Assembly (NCBI RefSeq): GCF_902497995.1
Contig: NZ_CABVII010000021.1
Coordinates: 1 to 64,000, forward strand
DNA length: 64,000 nt
Direction: 5' to 3'
Origin: Pseudomonas fluorescens
GTDB taxonomy: Bacteria; Pseudomonadota; Gammaproteobacteria; Pseudomonadales; Pseudomonadaceae
Shown: one piece after another, positions 27,494 through 36,574 of the stretch
How positions within the stretch are numbered: position 1 is the first letter of the stretch
How the letters are laid out: every line of letters begins with the position of its first letter
Position numbers and translations under genes: made by a program
Notes under the pieces: model-generated
Seen by the model: the letters and a program-made list of their open reading frames with translations, nothing else
Told to the model about the DNA's origin: nothing
Databases searched by the model: none

Positions 27494-28303
27494 TCAGCTT
27501 TCCCAGCCGGCTTGGTAGAGCTTGCCATGGGCTTTATCCAAGGCTGCGCGAACGGCGGGTGAGTGCTGATAGATGTCGACGAACTTGATCAGGCGCGGGT
27601 CGGTTTTGCTGTTCGGCTGGATTACGAACTGAATCACGTATTCCTTGTGATCGAGGCCGTCGAACAGCAGGGCAGAGCCGGCATCGAAGGTCTTCGCCAG
27701 GCGGATGTAGGCCGGGTAGCCCTGGACCAGATCGGCGTCATCGTAGGCGCGCACCAGTTGCACGGCTTCGACCTGAAGGATTTTGATTTTCTTTGGATTG
27801 GCGACGATGTCTTCTTCGGTGGCCTTGTAGCCGACACCCGGTTTGAGCTTGATCAGGCCAGCCTTGGCCAGCAGTTGCAGGCCACGCCCGCTGTTGATCG
27901 GATCGTTGGCGATGGCCACGCTGGCGCCTTCGGGCAGCTCGTCGAAGCTTTTGTATTTTTTCGAGTAGAGGCCGACGTTGTTGATGATCCCCGGGGCGAA
28001 TGGCACTAGGTCAAAACCGGCGGCGGCCTTGGCGTTTTCCAGGAACGGGATGTGCTGGAAGTAGTTCACGTCGATGTCGCCGGCGGCGAGGCTGACGTTG
28101 GGGGCGATCCAGTCGCTGAACTCCACCAGGTCGACTTGCAGGCCTTGTTTTTTGGCTTCTTCGACGGCGGCTTCCAGGGGGATGGCGAAGGCGGCGGTGG
28201 TGCCGACTTTCAGCGGCGCGTCGGCTGCGAAGGTGATGGAGCTGAAGAGGCCGAGGGCCAGGGCCAGTGCTTTGACTGGGCGGGTTAAGAGTGTATTGGT
28301 CAT
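27494..28303 (-). CDS. metQ: MetQ-family methionine-type binding protein
   Basis: This 269-residue protein is the second MetQ paralog in the window. Its signal peptide ([22 protein letters not shown]) has no lipobox cysteine. Motifs: [38 protein letters not shown] and [11 protein letters not shown]. It differs clearly from the copy at 12430 (VFTDYVQPNVQVDQKRLDAN), so the two may prefer different ligands. The ATG at 28303 is preferred; an upstream in-frame start would add a non-conserved stretch of 20 residues. It heads the metQNI unit, and lies downstream of sulfur oxidoreductase genes with a REP pair between. Confidence 0.88.
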   Translation of the reverse strand: MTNTLLTRPVKALALALGLFSSITFAADAPLKVGTTAAFAIPLEAAVEEAKKQGLQVDLVEFSDWIAPNVSLAAGDIDVNYFQHIPFLENAKAAAGFDLVPFAPGIINNVGLYSKKYKSFDELPEGASVAIANDPINSGRGLQLLAKAGLIKLKPGVGYKATEEDIVANPKKIKILQVEAVQLVRAYDDADLVQGYPAYIRLAKTFDAGSALLFDGLDHKEYVIQFVIQPNSKTDPRLIKFVDIYQHSPAVRAALDKAHGKLYQAGWES

Positions 28304-28352
28304 GATGAGTTTTCCAGTCGGTGCATGAATTTGGGGTGTTTGGGCGGGCCTC

Positions 28353-28428
28353 TTCGCGGGCAAGCCTCGCTCCTACAGTGGATCTATGGCGTTCGCAGTT
28401 CCTGTGTAGGAGCGAGGCTTGCCCGCGA
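28353..28428. repeat. REP pair (REPIN)
   Basis: TTCGCGGGCAAGCCTCGCTCC and the inverted GGAGCGAGGCTTGCCCGCGA flank about 35 bp between the monooxygenase gene and metQ. Confidence 0.85.
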
Positions 28429-28433
28429 TGCTT

Positions 28434-29801
28434 TTAACGGCGAAACGCCGAGCCTGTGTGTTGCTCAGGCAAATGCGCCCCTTTGTGAAACAGCTTTTCC
28501 CGCAAGCTGCCGTTGTCGTAAGCCGTCTTGTACGATCCTCGACGCTGCAACTCCGGAATCACCAGCTCAATAAAATCCACATAGCTTTCCGGTGTAACAA
28601 TCCGCGTCAGGTTGAAACCATCGAGCCCGGTTTCAGCAATCCACGACTCCAGCTCATCAGCCACCTGCTCAGGCGATCCGACCACCGTGATGTAGCGCCC
28701 GCCGAGGGCGTGTTGCTCGAGCAATTTGCGCCGGGTCCAGTCGTTGTTTTGCAGGTTTTTGGTGGCGGACTGGATGGCGTTGCTCTTCACGTACTGGATC
28801 GGTTCGTCGATCTCGTATTCAGAGAAGTCGATCCCGGTGGACGCCGAGAAATGCGCGACTCCGGCCTCGGCACTGGCGTAGCTCAGGTACTCGGCATGCT
28901 TGGCCCAGGCCTGTTCTTCAGTGGCGCCGACAATCACATTGAGCCCCATGAACACCTTGATGTCCTCGGGGTTGCGCCCGGCCTCGACGGCGCTGGCGCG
29001 AACCTTGTCCACTTGAGCCTTGGTCGCCGGTTTGTTCTGGCCGCTGATGAACACGCACTCGGCATGGCGCCCGGCGAACTGCAAACCGCGATCGGAACTC
29101 CCTGCCTGGAACAGTACCGGCGTGCGTTGCGGCGACGGTTCGCACAGGTGATAGCCCTCGACCTGATAGAACTCGCCCTTGTGCTCGACCTTGTGCACTT
29201 TTTCCGGTTGGGCGTAGATCCGTTGCTGCGGATCGTTCAGCACCGCGCCGTTTTCCCAGCTGCCTTCCCAGAGTTTGTAGAGCACCTGCAGGTATTCGTC
29301 GGCCTGGTCGTAACGGCGATCGTGTTCGACCTGTTCGCTCAGGCCCATGGCCTTGGCGGCACTGTCGAGGTAGCCGGTGACGATGTTCCAGCCGACCCGG
29401 CCGCGGCTCAGGTGATCGAGGGTCGACAGGCGTCGGGCGAACAGGTACGGCGGTTCGTAGGTCAGGTTGGCGGTCAGGCCGAAGCCGAGGTTTCTGGTGA
29501 CGGCGGCCATGGCCGAGACCAGTAGCAGCGGATCGTTGACCGGCAACTGAATCGACTCTTGCAGCGGCACGCCCACCGAGTTCTGGTAGACGTCGTACAC
29601 CCCGACGATGTCGGCGATGAACAGTCCATCGAACAGCCCGCGCTCCAACAGTTGTGCCAGTTCGGTCCAGTATTCGATGGTTTTGTATTGGGTGGAGTTG
29701 TCCCGTGGATGCGTCCACAGGCCATGGTTGATGTGCCCGATGCAATTCATGTTGAAGGCATTGAGCAGGATCTTTTTTTTGGTTGTCTGAGGCGTGGCCA
29801 T
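28434..29801 (-). CDS. FMNH2-dependent monooxygenase, NtaA/SnaA/DszA family
   Basis: The 455-residue enzyme belongs to the NtaA/SnaA/SoxA(DszA) class of bacterial-luciferase-like oxygenases: N-terminal LLNAFNMNCIGHINHGLW, then FDGLFIADIVGVYDVYQNSV, RVGWNIVTGYLDSAAKAMG and PVLFQAGSSDRGLQFAGRHA. Members attack C-S or C-N bonds with O2 and FMNH2 from a separate reductase. Its start follows the stop of the SfnB-type gene directly, so they form one operon with the second SfnB gene. Substrate is probably an organosulfur compound, from context. Confidence 0.85.
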   Translation of the reverse strand: MATPQTTKKKILLNAFNMNCIGHINHGLWTHPRDNSTQYKTIEYWTELAQLLERGLFDGLFIADIVGVYDVYQNSVGVPLQESIQLPVNDPLLLVSAMAAVTRNLGFGLTANLTYEPPYLFARRLSTLDHLSRGRVGWNIVTGYLDSAAKAMGLSEQVEHDRRYDQADEYLQVLYKLWEGSWENGAVLNDPQQRIYAQPEKVHKVEHKGEFYQVEGYHLCEPSPQRTPVLFQAGSSDRGLQFAGRHAECVFISGQNKPATKAQVDKVRASAVEAGRNPEDIKVFMGLNVIVGATEEQAWAKHAEYLSYASAEAGVAHFSASTGIDFSEYEIDEPIQYVKSNAIQSATKNLQNNDWTRRKLLEQHALGGRYITVVGSPEQVADELESWIAETGLDGFNLTRIVTPESYVDFIELVIPELQRRGSYKTAYDNGSLREKLFHKGAHLPEQHTGSAFRR

Positions 29802-30995
29802 TCAGATGGTCCCCCGCAACGGCGGGTTTTCATCGTTGAGGTAGTAGTTGCCGACGGCGTGATACTTCCAGCGCACCGGGTCATGCAGCGTATGCACCCG
29901 AGCGTTGCGCCAGTGGCGATCCAGCCCGTGTTCGGCAAGTGTGGCCTGACTGCCGGCCAATTCGAACAGCGTGCTGCCGGCGGCGAGAGAAATTTCGGTG
30001 CTGATGGCCCGGGCTTCGGCGACGGCAATCGACGCAGCGGCGACGGTCTGTGCGTCAGTCTGGGCCTGGGCCTTGTCGAGGAATTCGCCGGCGCGTTCCA
30101 GCAGCGCTTCGGTGGCGTGCAGGCGAATGCTCAAGTGGCCGAAGCTCTTGAGAGTCAGGGGGTCTTCGGTGGCGTTTTCATTGCCCGAATCGATCCATGG
30201 CCGGGTCCTGGTGCGCACGAAGTGCAGCGCATCTTCATAGGCGGCGCGGGCGATGCCGGTGTCGATGGCGGCGTGAAGAATCTGCGCCAGCGGGCCGACG
30301 GTGGTCGGACGCTCGAAAGCGCTCTGGAACGGGATCACGTCTTCGGCGGCGACGAAGACGTCTTCGAATACCACCGAACCGCTGCCGGTGGTGCGCTGGC
30401 CGAAACCGCTCCAGTCGTCGATGACCGTCAGGCCCTTGCTGTGACGGGGTACGAAAGCCAGTTGCTGCACGCCGTGTTCATCCACCACCGAGGTTGGGAT
30501 GCGTTGGGCGTAGAGGGCACCGGTGGCGTAGAACTTGCGGCCGTCGATGCGGTAACCATCACCGTCGCGAGTGAGGCGGGTGACGCGGTCGTGGGCGGTT
30601 TTTGTGCCGAGTTCGGCCAGTGCATTGCCGAAGCGCTGACCGGCCAACACTTCAGCATAGAGGCGTTTTTTCTGCTCGGCGCTGCCATTCACGCGCAGCA
30701 CTTCGAGGGCATAGAAATGGTTCTGCGGAATTTGTCCTAGAGAGCCGTCAGCCTGAGCAATCAGCGCGATCACCTTGGCCAGCGTGCCATTGGAAACCCC
30801 GGCACCGCCGTATTCCTTTGGCACGCTGATGCCCCACAGGCCCGAGCGGGAAAACACTTCCAGTTCCGGGTGCGGCAAACGCCGTTCGCGGTCGCGCAGG
30901 GCGCTGTCGCGTTTGAAATCCTCGGCCAGGTCACTGGCGACAATCAGGGCTTGCTCATCGCTGGTTATGACCGCGACGTGGTGAGAAAAAGTCAT
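29802..30995 (-). CDS. sfnB: SfnB-family acyl-CoA dehydrogenase-like sulfur acquisition enzyme
   Basis: This 397-residue flavoprotein has the acyl-CoA dehydrogenase fold (N-terminal helical domain, beta domain, C-terminal helical domain) and the SfnB hallmarks GSLGQIPQNHFYALEVLRVN, DWSGFGQRTTGSGSVVFEDV and HWRNARVHTLHDPVRWKYHA at the end. Such proteins are needed for dimethylsulfone or related sulfur use with an FMNH2 oxygenase, though they lack the normal acyl-CoA role. GGAGAAACAC before the ATG supports the start at 30995. It sits between a second SfnB paralog and the oxygenase gene. Confidence 0.85.
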   Translation of the reverse strand: MTFSHHVAVITSDEQALIVASDLAEDFKRDSALRDRERRLPHPELEVFSRSGLWGISVPKEYGGAGVSNGTLAKVIALIAQADGSLGQIPQNHFYALEVLRVNGSAEQKKRLYAEVLAGQRFGNALAELGTKTAHDRVTRLTRDGDGYRIDGRKFYATGALYAQRIPTSVVDEHGVQQLAFVPRHSKGLTVIDDWSGFGQRTTGSGSVVFEDVFVAAEDVIPFQSAFERPTTVGPLAQILHAAIDTGIARAAYEDALHFVRTRTRPWIDSGNENATEDPLTLKSFGHLSIRLHATEALLERAGEFLDKAQAQTDAQTVAAASIAVAEARAISTEISLAAGSTLFELAGSQATLAEHGLDRHWRNARVHTLHDPVRWKYHAVGNYYLNDENPPLRGTI

Positions 30996-31033
30996 GTGTT
31001 TCTCCAGAGATCTGGTCAAAAGTGTGCTGGTCG

Positions 31034-32275
31034 TTAGATCCAGGAGTGGCGAGCGGGTAACGTGCCGTTCAAGCGGTAAGTGCCGATGGCGTGATATTTC
31101 CAGCGCACCGGGTCGTGCAACGTGTGCACGCGAGCGTTGCGCCAGTGGCGATCGAGGTTGAATTCGGCGAGGGTGGCGCGGCTGCCGGCCAGTTCGAAGA
31201 GTTTTTCGCTGGCCAGCAGCGAGATCTCGGTGGTCAGCACTTTGGCTTCGGCCACGGCAATCGAGGCACGCGCGGCGGACTCGACAGTGAGCGGCGCGGC
31301 GCTGACCTGGTCGAGCACCCGCCCGGCCTTGCGCAACAAGGCTTCGGCGGCGTGCAGTTCGATTTTCAGTTTGCCGATGTCGGCGATCACGTAGAGGTCA
31401 TCGCTGGCCCTGTCGACCTTGGCATCGATCCATGGCCGGGCTCGGGTTTTCACGAACTCGATGGCGTCGTCGATGGCGCCCCGGGCGATACCGGCGTCGA
31501 TCGCCGCTTGAATCAACTGCGATACCGCACCCTGGATGTTCGGCTTGTCGTTGAGCTTCCAGGTATCCACCACCAGCTCGGCGTCGACCCGCACATTGTT
31601 GAGCAAAATCGTGCCGCTGGCGGTGGTGCGCTGACCAAAACCGGACCAGTCATCAACGATGCGCAAACCGGGTGTGCCGCGACGGACGAAGGCCAGCACT
31701 TGCCTGCCATCGTCGTTCAGCGCCTTGACGGCGACCCAGTGGGCGAACAGGGCGCCGGTCGAATAAAACTTCTGCCCGCTGATGACGAAGCCATCGCCGT
31801 CGGCGGTGATCCGCGCTTTGAGTTCAAGGGTATTCTTGGTGCCGCGTTCCGGCCCGGCATTACCAATCCGCCAGCCTTCGAGCACGCTTTTGAACAGCTG
31901 CTTTTTCTGTGATTCGGTGGCGCTGCCGAGCACCAGATTGAGAATGCCGAACTGGTTCTGCGGGATTTGCCCGAGTGCCGGGTCGGCCGCGGAAATGATC
32001 GCGAACACATCGGCCAGGGTGACGAATGAAACCTGTGGGCCACCATACTCGCGCGGGATGGCGATGCTGCCCAGCCCGCTGCGAGTGAACTGTTCGATTT
32101 CCGACCATGGCAGTTTGCGCTGCCGGTCACGTTTGGCTGCTTGCAAGCGGGCGACTTGCGCCAGTTCATGGGCCGCCTTGATGGCTTGTGCATCGTTGCG
32201 CAAGACTTGCGCGGGCAACAACAAGGGGGCGACGTCCAGATCACTCTGAACGATTGCATCTGCCAGACTGGACAT
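31034..32275 (-). CDS. sfnB: SfnB-family acyl-CoA dehydrogenase-like enzyme, paralog
   Basis: This 413-residue protein is a paralog of the next gene, with the same landmarks: LGQIPQNQFGILNLVLGS, DWSGFGQRTTASGTILLNNV and HWRNARVHTLHDPVRWKYHA. AAGGAG lies eight or nine bases before the ATG. It is the first gene of the oxidoreductase operon. The tandem copies suggest either two substrates or a hetero-oligomer. Upstream sits an AT-rich promoter zone with an ATTCCTAAAAGTTAG box. Confidence 0.85.
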   Translation of the reverse strand: MSSLADAIVQSDLDVAPLLLPAQVLRNDAQAIKAAHELAQVARLQAAKRDRQRKLPWSEIEQFTRSGLGSIAIPREYGGPQVSFVTLADVFAIISAADPALGQIPQNQFGILNLVLGSATESQKKQLFKSVLEGWRIGNAGPERGTKNTLELKARITADGDGFVISGQKFYSTGALFAHWVAVKALNDDGRQVLAFVRRGTPGLRIVDDWSGFGQRTTASGTILLNNVRVDAELVVDTWKLNDKPNIQGAVSQLIQAAIDAGIARGAIDDAIEFVKTRARPWIDAKVDRASDDLYVIADIGKLKIELHAAEALLRKAGRVLDQVSAAPLTVESAARASIAVAEAKVLTTEISLLASEKLFELAGSRATLAEFNLDRHWRNARVHTLHDPVRWKYHAIGTYRLNGTLPARHSWI

Positions 32276-32450
32276 CAGTGCCGCTCCTTGGCTGCACGCA
32301 ATGCCCGGGCGATCTGCACTGGGGTGATTGTGTTCCGGACCATACCTACCTCACATCTCATGAAAACGCCGCGATCGGTGCGGCGAACGAAAACAAGAAT
32401 GTCCGGTGGTCCGGTGCATATACCCTAAACGCTCACAAAAAATAAATAAA

Positions 32451-32466
32451 CTAACTTTTAGGAATA
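32451..32466 (-). promoter_or_regulatory. ATTCCTAAAAGTTAG box upstream of the sfnB operon
   Basis: On the minus strand TATTCCTAAAAGTTAG is followed by TTTATTTATT. The tauA upstream region has ATTCTAAAAAGTTATTTATT in the same orientation. Shared sequence suggests a common sulfur regulator, perhaps CysB. The rest of 32276-32592 holds the promoter region and a REP cluster, no gene. Confidence 0.45.
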
Positions 32467-32492
32467 TAGATAGAAGAGCTATTACAGACCCG

Positions 32493-32598
32493 TGTAGGAG
32501 CCGGCTTGTCGGATCGCCGCACCGCGGCGAAGGCGTTGTCATGGGCACTGCACTGCACGGCTCGAGACCGCCTTCGCGAGCAAGCTTCGCTCCTACAG
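32493..32598. repeat. REP pair of mixed type
   Basis: TGTAGGAGCCGGCTTGTCGGATCG-type and CTTCGCGAGCAAGCTTCGCT cores lie about 60 bp apart. The right core contains the TAG stop of the next gene. Confidence 0.75.
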
Positions 32599-33369
32599 GG
32601 GAACTCTGTGTTTGGGGGATTCGGCGGCCATGAGCAGTTCCTTCGGCCGGGCCTTCAGGTAGGGATTGGCACAACCAATCTTCAACGTCCGAGCCGGTGC
32701 CCAGCGCGAGTTGTTACCGACCCGATCGAGGATGCAGTAGGTCACTTCCAGCCGAAGGTCTTCCCCAGCCTCGAGAATGATTGCCGGCGGCACCCAGACC
32801 TGGATCGGCTGGCCGACGTCGCAAGCCTTGAGCCTGGGCAGGTCCATGCGCACATCGCCCCAGCGCAGGGTGATTTCGTCGTCGGCGGCCATGTTCAGGT
32901 ACGGCTCGATGGTCACCGGGACGCCGCGCTTGATCTGATTCGGATTGACCCCCTGGCGGCGAATGGTCTCGGGGAGGCTCACTGGCGCCAGGTTCTGGTT
33001 TTCGTCGGCGAACATTGCAGACGGTTGGCCACCGGGGCAGTCGAGTTTGATCTGGACGCTCACGTCGGGTGACAGGGCTGCCCCCTGCCCGACTCGCATG
33101 ATCCGGTAGTGGATGCGTGAAGCACCGTTGGCAATAAAGCTTTCCGGCACTCGCAGGCTGACGGTATTGCCGACATCATGGGCACTCAGCACCCTGGAGG
33201 CCACGTAGCAGTTGTCCCAGAACAGTTCGATCAGGTCGCCTTCATCCATGCCGGGGTAGGGCGCCACGTCGACCAGCAGGTGAGCCGCCGAGGTGATGTT
33301 GATACCGTTCTTGTGTGATTGCGCCAGCGAGGGCACAGCCAGTTTGGGTGTGTTCGAGATGCTTTTCAT
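32593..33369 (-). CDS. Hypothetical protein with two tandem beta-type repeats
   Basis: The 258-residue protein has two repeats of about 100 residues. Matching blocks are GDLIELFWDNCYVASRVLSA/DEITLRWGDVRMDLPRLKAC, DVGNTVSLRVPESFI/DVGQPIQVWVPPAII and IHYRIMRVGQG/VTYCILDRVGN. The pattern of alternating hydrophobic residues suggests beta-sandwich domains, as in modules of Pseudomonas surface or secreted proteins. No signal peptide or catalytic motif is seen. AAGGAGAACCC supports the start at 33369; a start 60 bases upstream is less likely. The stop TAG is within a REP core. Function unknown. Confidence 0.7.
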   Translation of the reverse strand: MKSISNTPKLAVPSLAQSHKNGINITSAAHLLVDVAPYPGMDEGDLIELFWDNCYVASRVLSAHDVGNTVSLRVPESFIANGASRIHYRIMRVGQGAALSPDVSVQIKLDCPGGQPSAMFADENQNLAPVSLPETIRRQGVNPNQIKRGVPVTIEPYLNMAADDEITLRWGDVRMDLPRLKACDVGQPIQVWVPPAIILEAGEDLRLEVTYCILDRVGNNSRWAPARTLKIGCANPYLKARPKELLMAAESPKHRVPL

Positions 33370-33845
33370 GGGTTCTCCTTGAAGTCTTGCAACGAAGTCC
33401 ATTTCTGAAATAAAAAATGCGAATTCCAAACAACAACATCGCTCATTACTTGAATTGAATAATAGTGAGCGTGATGAGAATCTATTGCTGAAGCTAGATA
33501 AGAGTGAACTTGAATAAGTGTCAATAGAGTGGATTAGTCAAATTCAAAATCCGGCATAATTCAGAAAGTTCCTACGCGTTGAGGTTAAGAAGCCCTATCG
33601 ATCTGTCGAAGATAACCGTTAAATTTCCCGGTTTTCTGGAGATGAGGCGGTGGTTGCACATCTGTCACCAAATGTCAGGCTCCAGAGTATTGGATGTGGT
33701 CAATCTGTGACAGGGCATATAAATGTATCGCGCACGCTGACAAGAAGTTATGCATTGTGCGCAAACATCAACTAAGTGCAGGGAGGATGATTAAAGGGGC
33801 GAGGGACTTCCATCCATGGAAATTGACCTGTATTGCGCGGGTGTT
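33370..33845. other. AT-rich intergenic region, no gene recognised
   Basis: About 475 bp between the repeat protein and the end of the cystine ATPase gene. It is clearly richer in A and T than its surroundings and probably contains the promoter for the 258-residue protein. I see no coherent frame, RNA gene or strong palindrome. Confidence 0.5.
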
Positions 33846-34601
33846 TCAGGGGTGGGCGTTATTCAGAAACTTGCTGAGAAACTGTTTCGTCCGTTCTTCC
33901 TTAGGGTTGGCAAACAATGCCTTGGCTTCGCCTTGCTCGACGATCACCCCTTTGTCGAAAAATACCACACGGTTGGCCACGTCCCGGGCGAAACCCATTT
34001 CGTGGGTGACGATAACCATGGTGCGTCTCTCTTCGGCCAGGCTGCGGATGGTCGCCAGTACTTCGCCGACCAACTCGGGGTCGAGGGCCGAGGTGGGTTC
34101 GTCGAACAGAATCACCTCCGGCTCCATCGCCAGCGCGCGGGCAATGGCCACGCGCTGTTGCTGGCCACCGGACAGGCGACGCGGGTAAGCGTCTTCCTTG
34201 CCCGCCAGGCCGACCCTGGCCATCAGCTTTTTACCCAAGGCAATGGCTTCGGCCTGTGGGATTTTCTTCACGATGATCGGGCCTTCGATGACGTTTTCCA
34301 GGGCGGTCCGATGGGGGAACAGGTTGAAGTTCTGGAACACGAAGCCCACGTGCTGACGCAGGCGACGCACCAGGCTCTGCTGCTGGTTCAAAGGGCGGCT
34401 GCCATCGATCTCGATGTCACCGACCTTGATCCGGCCGCTGGTGGGCTCCTCCAGGAAATTCAGGCAGCGCAGGAAGGTGGTTTTACCCGAGCCACTGGGC
34501 CCGATGATCGCCACCACCTCACCTTCCTTCACTTGCAGATCGATGCCGTTGAGCACCACTTGACCCTTGAACTGCTTTGTCAGTTTTTCCACGACAATCA
34601 T
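33846..34601 (-). CDS. tcyN: Cystine-type polar amino-acid ABC transporter ATPase
   Basis: The 251-residue ATPase has Walker [10 protein letters not shown] (about residues 34-42), signature LSGGQQQR, Walker [16 protein letters not shown] and switch histidine [12 protein letters not shown], matching the polar amino-acid (PAAT) group. With the permease and binding protein upstream and dcyD beyond, it is the ATPase of the L-cystine importer (E. coli TcyN/YecC). It follows the permease gene by four bases. Confidence 0.88.
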   Translation of the reverse strand: MIVVEKLTKQFKGQVVLNGIDLQVKEGEVVAIIGPSGSGKTTFLRCLNFLEEPTSGRIKVGDIEIDGSRPLNQQQSLVRRLRQHVGFVFQNFNLFPHRTALENVIEGPIIVKKIPQAEAIALGKKLMARVGLAGKEDAYPRRLSGGQQQRVAIARALAMEPEVILFDEPTSALDPELVGEVLATIRSLAEERRTMVIVTHEMGFARDVANRVVFFDKGVIVEQGEAKALFANPKEERTKQFLSKFLNNAHP

Positions 34602-34605
34602 TGGG

Positions 34606-35271
34606 TCAGGACTCCTGGTCGTGCCGATTGACCCGTGCTTCCAACTGATTCTGCAGGTGCGACAGCACCGTGGCCAGAACCCAGTAGATCAGCGCGGCGG
34701 CAAGGTACATGGTGAAAATTTCAAAGGTGCGGGCGGTAATCAGCTGCGCCTGACGGAACAGTTCCGGCACCTGGATGGTGGCTGCCAGTGCGGTGTCCTT
34801 GACCAGCGAAATGAAGCTGTTGCCCAGCGGTGGCAGTGCCGTACGCATGGCTTGCGGCAGGATGGCCCGGCGCAAGGTTTGCGCCCGAGTCATGCCGATA
34901 CTGGCAGCGGCTTCCCACTGACCGCGTTCGATGGAGCTGATGGCGGCACGCAGGATTTCACAGGCATAGGCGGCCATGTTCAGCGAGAAGCCGATCAGGG
35001 CTGCCGGCAGCGGATCGAGTTCGATACCCAATTGCGGCAAACCGTAATAGATCACGAACAGTTGCACCAGCAACGGCGTGCCGCGGAAGAACGACACGTA
35101 GACGCGGGCGATCCAGCTCACCAGTTTGAAGCGCGACAGGCGCATCAGCGCCAGGCCAAACCCCATCACCAGGCCAAAGAACATCCCGCCCAGGCTGAGG
35201 ATCACCGTGTAATACGCGCCCTTGAGCAGAAAGGGCGCGGAATCCAGTGCGAGTTGGAAAGCTTCTTCCAT
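34606..35271 (-). CDS. tcyL: Cystine ABC transporter permease
   Basis: The 221-residue permease belongs to the HisM/GlnP type, with a short N-terminus, about five membrane segments and the loop [20 protein letters not shown] typical of PAAT permeases. [20 protein letters not shown] is another family block. A single permease gene indicates a homodimer. It overlaps the binding-protein stop by one base (TAATG-like arrangement at 35271). Confidence 0.88.
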   Translation of the reverse strand: MEEAFQLALDSAPFLLKGAYYTVILSLGGMFFGLVMGFGLALMRLSRFKLVSWIARVYVSFFRGTPLLVQLFVIYYGLPQLGIELDPLPAALIGFSLNMAAYACEILRAAISSIERGQWEAAASIGMTRAQTLRRAILPQAMRTALPPLGNSFISLVKDTALAATIQVPELFRQAQLITARTFEIFTMYLAAALIYWVLATVLSHLQNQLEARVNRHDQES

Positions 35272-36071
35272 TATTGAGTGACGTCAGCGTTGAAATATTT
35301 CTGCGAGAGCTTGGCGAGGGTGCCGTCGGCGCGCAGTTTGTCGATGGCCTTGTTTACCGCAGCCAGCAGTTCGGGTTCGCCTTTGCGCAGGGCAATGCCG
35401 GCTTCCTGGCGGGAGAACGCTTCGCCGGCGGCGGTGGTGTCCTTGGCCTTCTTGGCGTATTCCAGCGCGGCGAGGCGGTCGATCAGAATGGCGTCGATGC
35501 GGCCGACTCGCAGATCCTGGAACTTGGTCGGGTCATCGTCATAGGTCTTGATGATGGCTTTCGGCTGATTGTCCTTGAGCCACTGCTCGTAGTTGGTGCC
35601 CAGGCCAACGCCGACTTTCTTGCCGGCCAGGTCGGCGGCGGTCTTGATGTTCAGCTCGGCGGCCTTCTTTGTCAGAACCAGGGCCTGAATACCGGAAACG
35701 GTGTACGGTTCGGAGAAGTCATACTTCTTCTTGCGCTCTTCGGAAATGGTCACCTGGTTGACCACGGCGTCCAGACGCTTGGATTCCAGGGCTGCGAGAA
35801 TGCCGTCCCATTTGGTCGGTTGCAGTTTGACCTTCACACCCAGCTCTTTGGCCAGGGCTTCGGAGAACTCGACTTCGAAGCCGGCCAGTTTGCCGTTGGC
35901 GTCGACGAAACTGAACGGTGGGTAAGTGCCTTCCAGACCCACGTTGATCACGCCGGCGTCCTTGATTTTTTGCAGCTGCTCACCGGCAACTGCTTGTCCC
36001 AACAGGCCGGCGCTGAGTGCCAGGCCCAGCGAACCTACCAGCAGGTTTCGACGTAGTGCGGAAAAATTCAT
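35271..36071 (-). CDS. tcyJ: Cystine ABC transporter periplasmic binding protein
   Basis: The 266-residue protein has a signal peptide ending AGLLGQAVAG (near residue 30) and the SBP family 3 block GVINVGLEGTYPPFSFVDAN, then GFEVEFSEALAKELGVKV and VGLGTNYEQWLKDNQP. The last closely matches TcyJ/FliY cystine-binding proteins. It captures L-cystine in the periplasm for TcyLN. It is the first gene of the importer unit, 500 bp downstream of dcyD, with an AT palindrome upstream. Confidence 0.88.
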   Translation of the reverse strand: MNFSALRRNLLVGSLGLALSAGLLGQAVAGEQLQKIKDAGVINVGLEGTYPPFSFVDANGKLAGFEVEFSEALAKELGVKVKLQPTKWDGILAALESKRLDAVVNQVTISEERKKKYDFSEPYTVSGIQALVLTKKAAELNIKTAADLAGKKVGVGLGTNYEQWLKDNQPKAIIKTYDDDPTKFQDLRVGRIDAILIDRLAALEYAKKAKDTTAAGEAFSRQEAGIALRKGEPELLAAVNKAIDKLRADGTLAKLSQKYFNADVTQ

Positions 36072-36224
36072 GACAAGCCCCTGTATTTTCTTATGAAGAC
36101 GCTTTTAGGAAAGTTGGCAAATTCGGGATTTTAACGACTGCGATATCCTGCCCTAAAGCAGTCTATGCGTCTTGTTTCAAATTCGCCTGCGGCGCGACTA
36201 TATGACGAGGCTTTTAGATTGGAA

Positions 36225-36249
36225 AATAATAAAATTTAATTTTATTATT
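36225..36249. promoter_or_regulatory. Perfect AT palindrome upstream of tcyJ
   Basis: AATAATAAAATT and AATTTTATTATT are 12-bp arms around a single T. It lies about 155 bp before tcyJ. It might be an operator, a promoter UP-type region or, with the CTTTTTT after it on the plus strand, a weak terminator. Confidence 0.4.
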
Positions 36250-36272
36250 CTTTTTTGGTATATGTGGCGATC

Positions 36273-36567
36273 TCTGAAAGATCGCAGCCTGCGGCAGCTC
36301 AGGTGAACGCCGCTCCCCTGTAGGAGCCAGGCTTGCCGGCGAAGAACGATGACGCGGTGTTACAGAGACACCGCGGCGCCTGGTTCGCCGTAGGAGCTGG
36401 CTTATCGGATCGCCGCACCGCAGCGAATGCGCCATCACGGCCACCATCGCCTTCGCCGGCAAGCCTGGCTCCTACAGTTCAACGTCGTCGCAAAAATTAC
36501 GGCATGTTCCCTGGCTCTGTAGGAGCTGCCGAAGGCTCGGGCCGCGTTCGGACGATCTTTGATCTTT
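36273..36567. repeat. Cluster of REP and GATCGCAGCC repeats
   Basis: The cluster holds a GATCGCAGCCTGCGGCAGCT copy, several CTTGCCGGCGAAG and TGGCTTATCGGATCGCCGC cores in both directions, and a TGTAGGAGCTGCCGAAGGCT copy. It separates dcyD from the tcy genes. No gene is seen in this region. Confidence 0.8.
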
Positions 36568-36574
36568 CGCTTCG

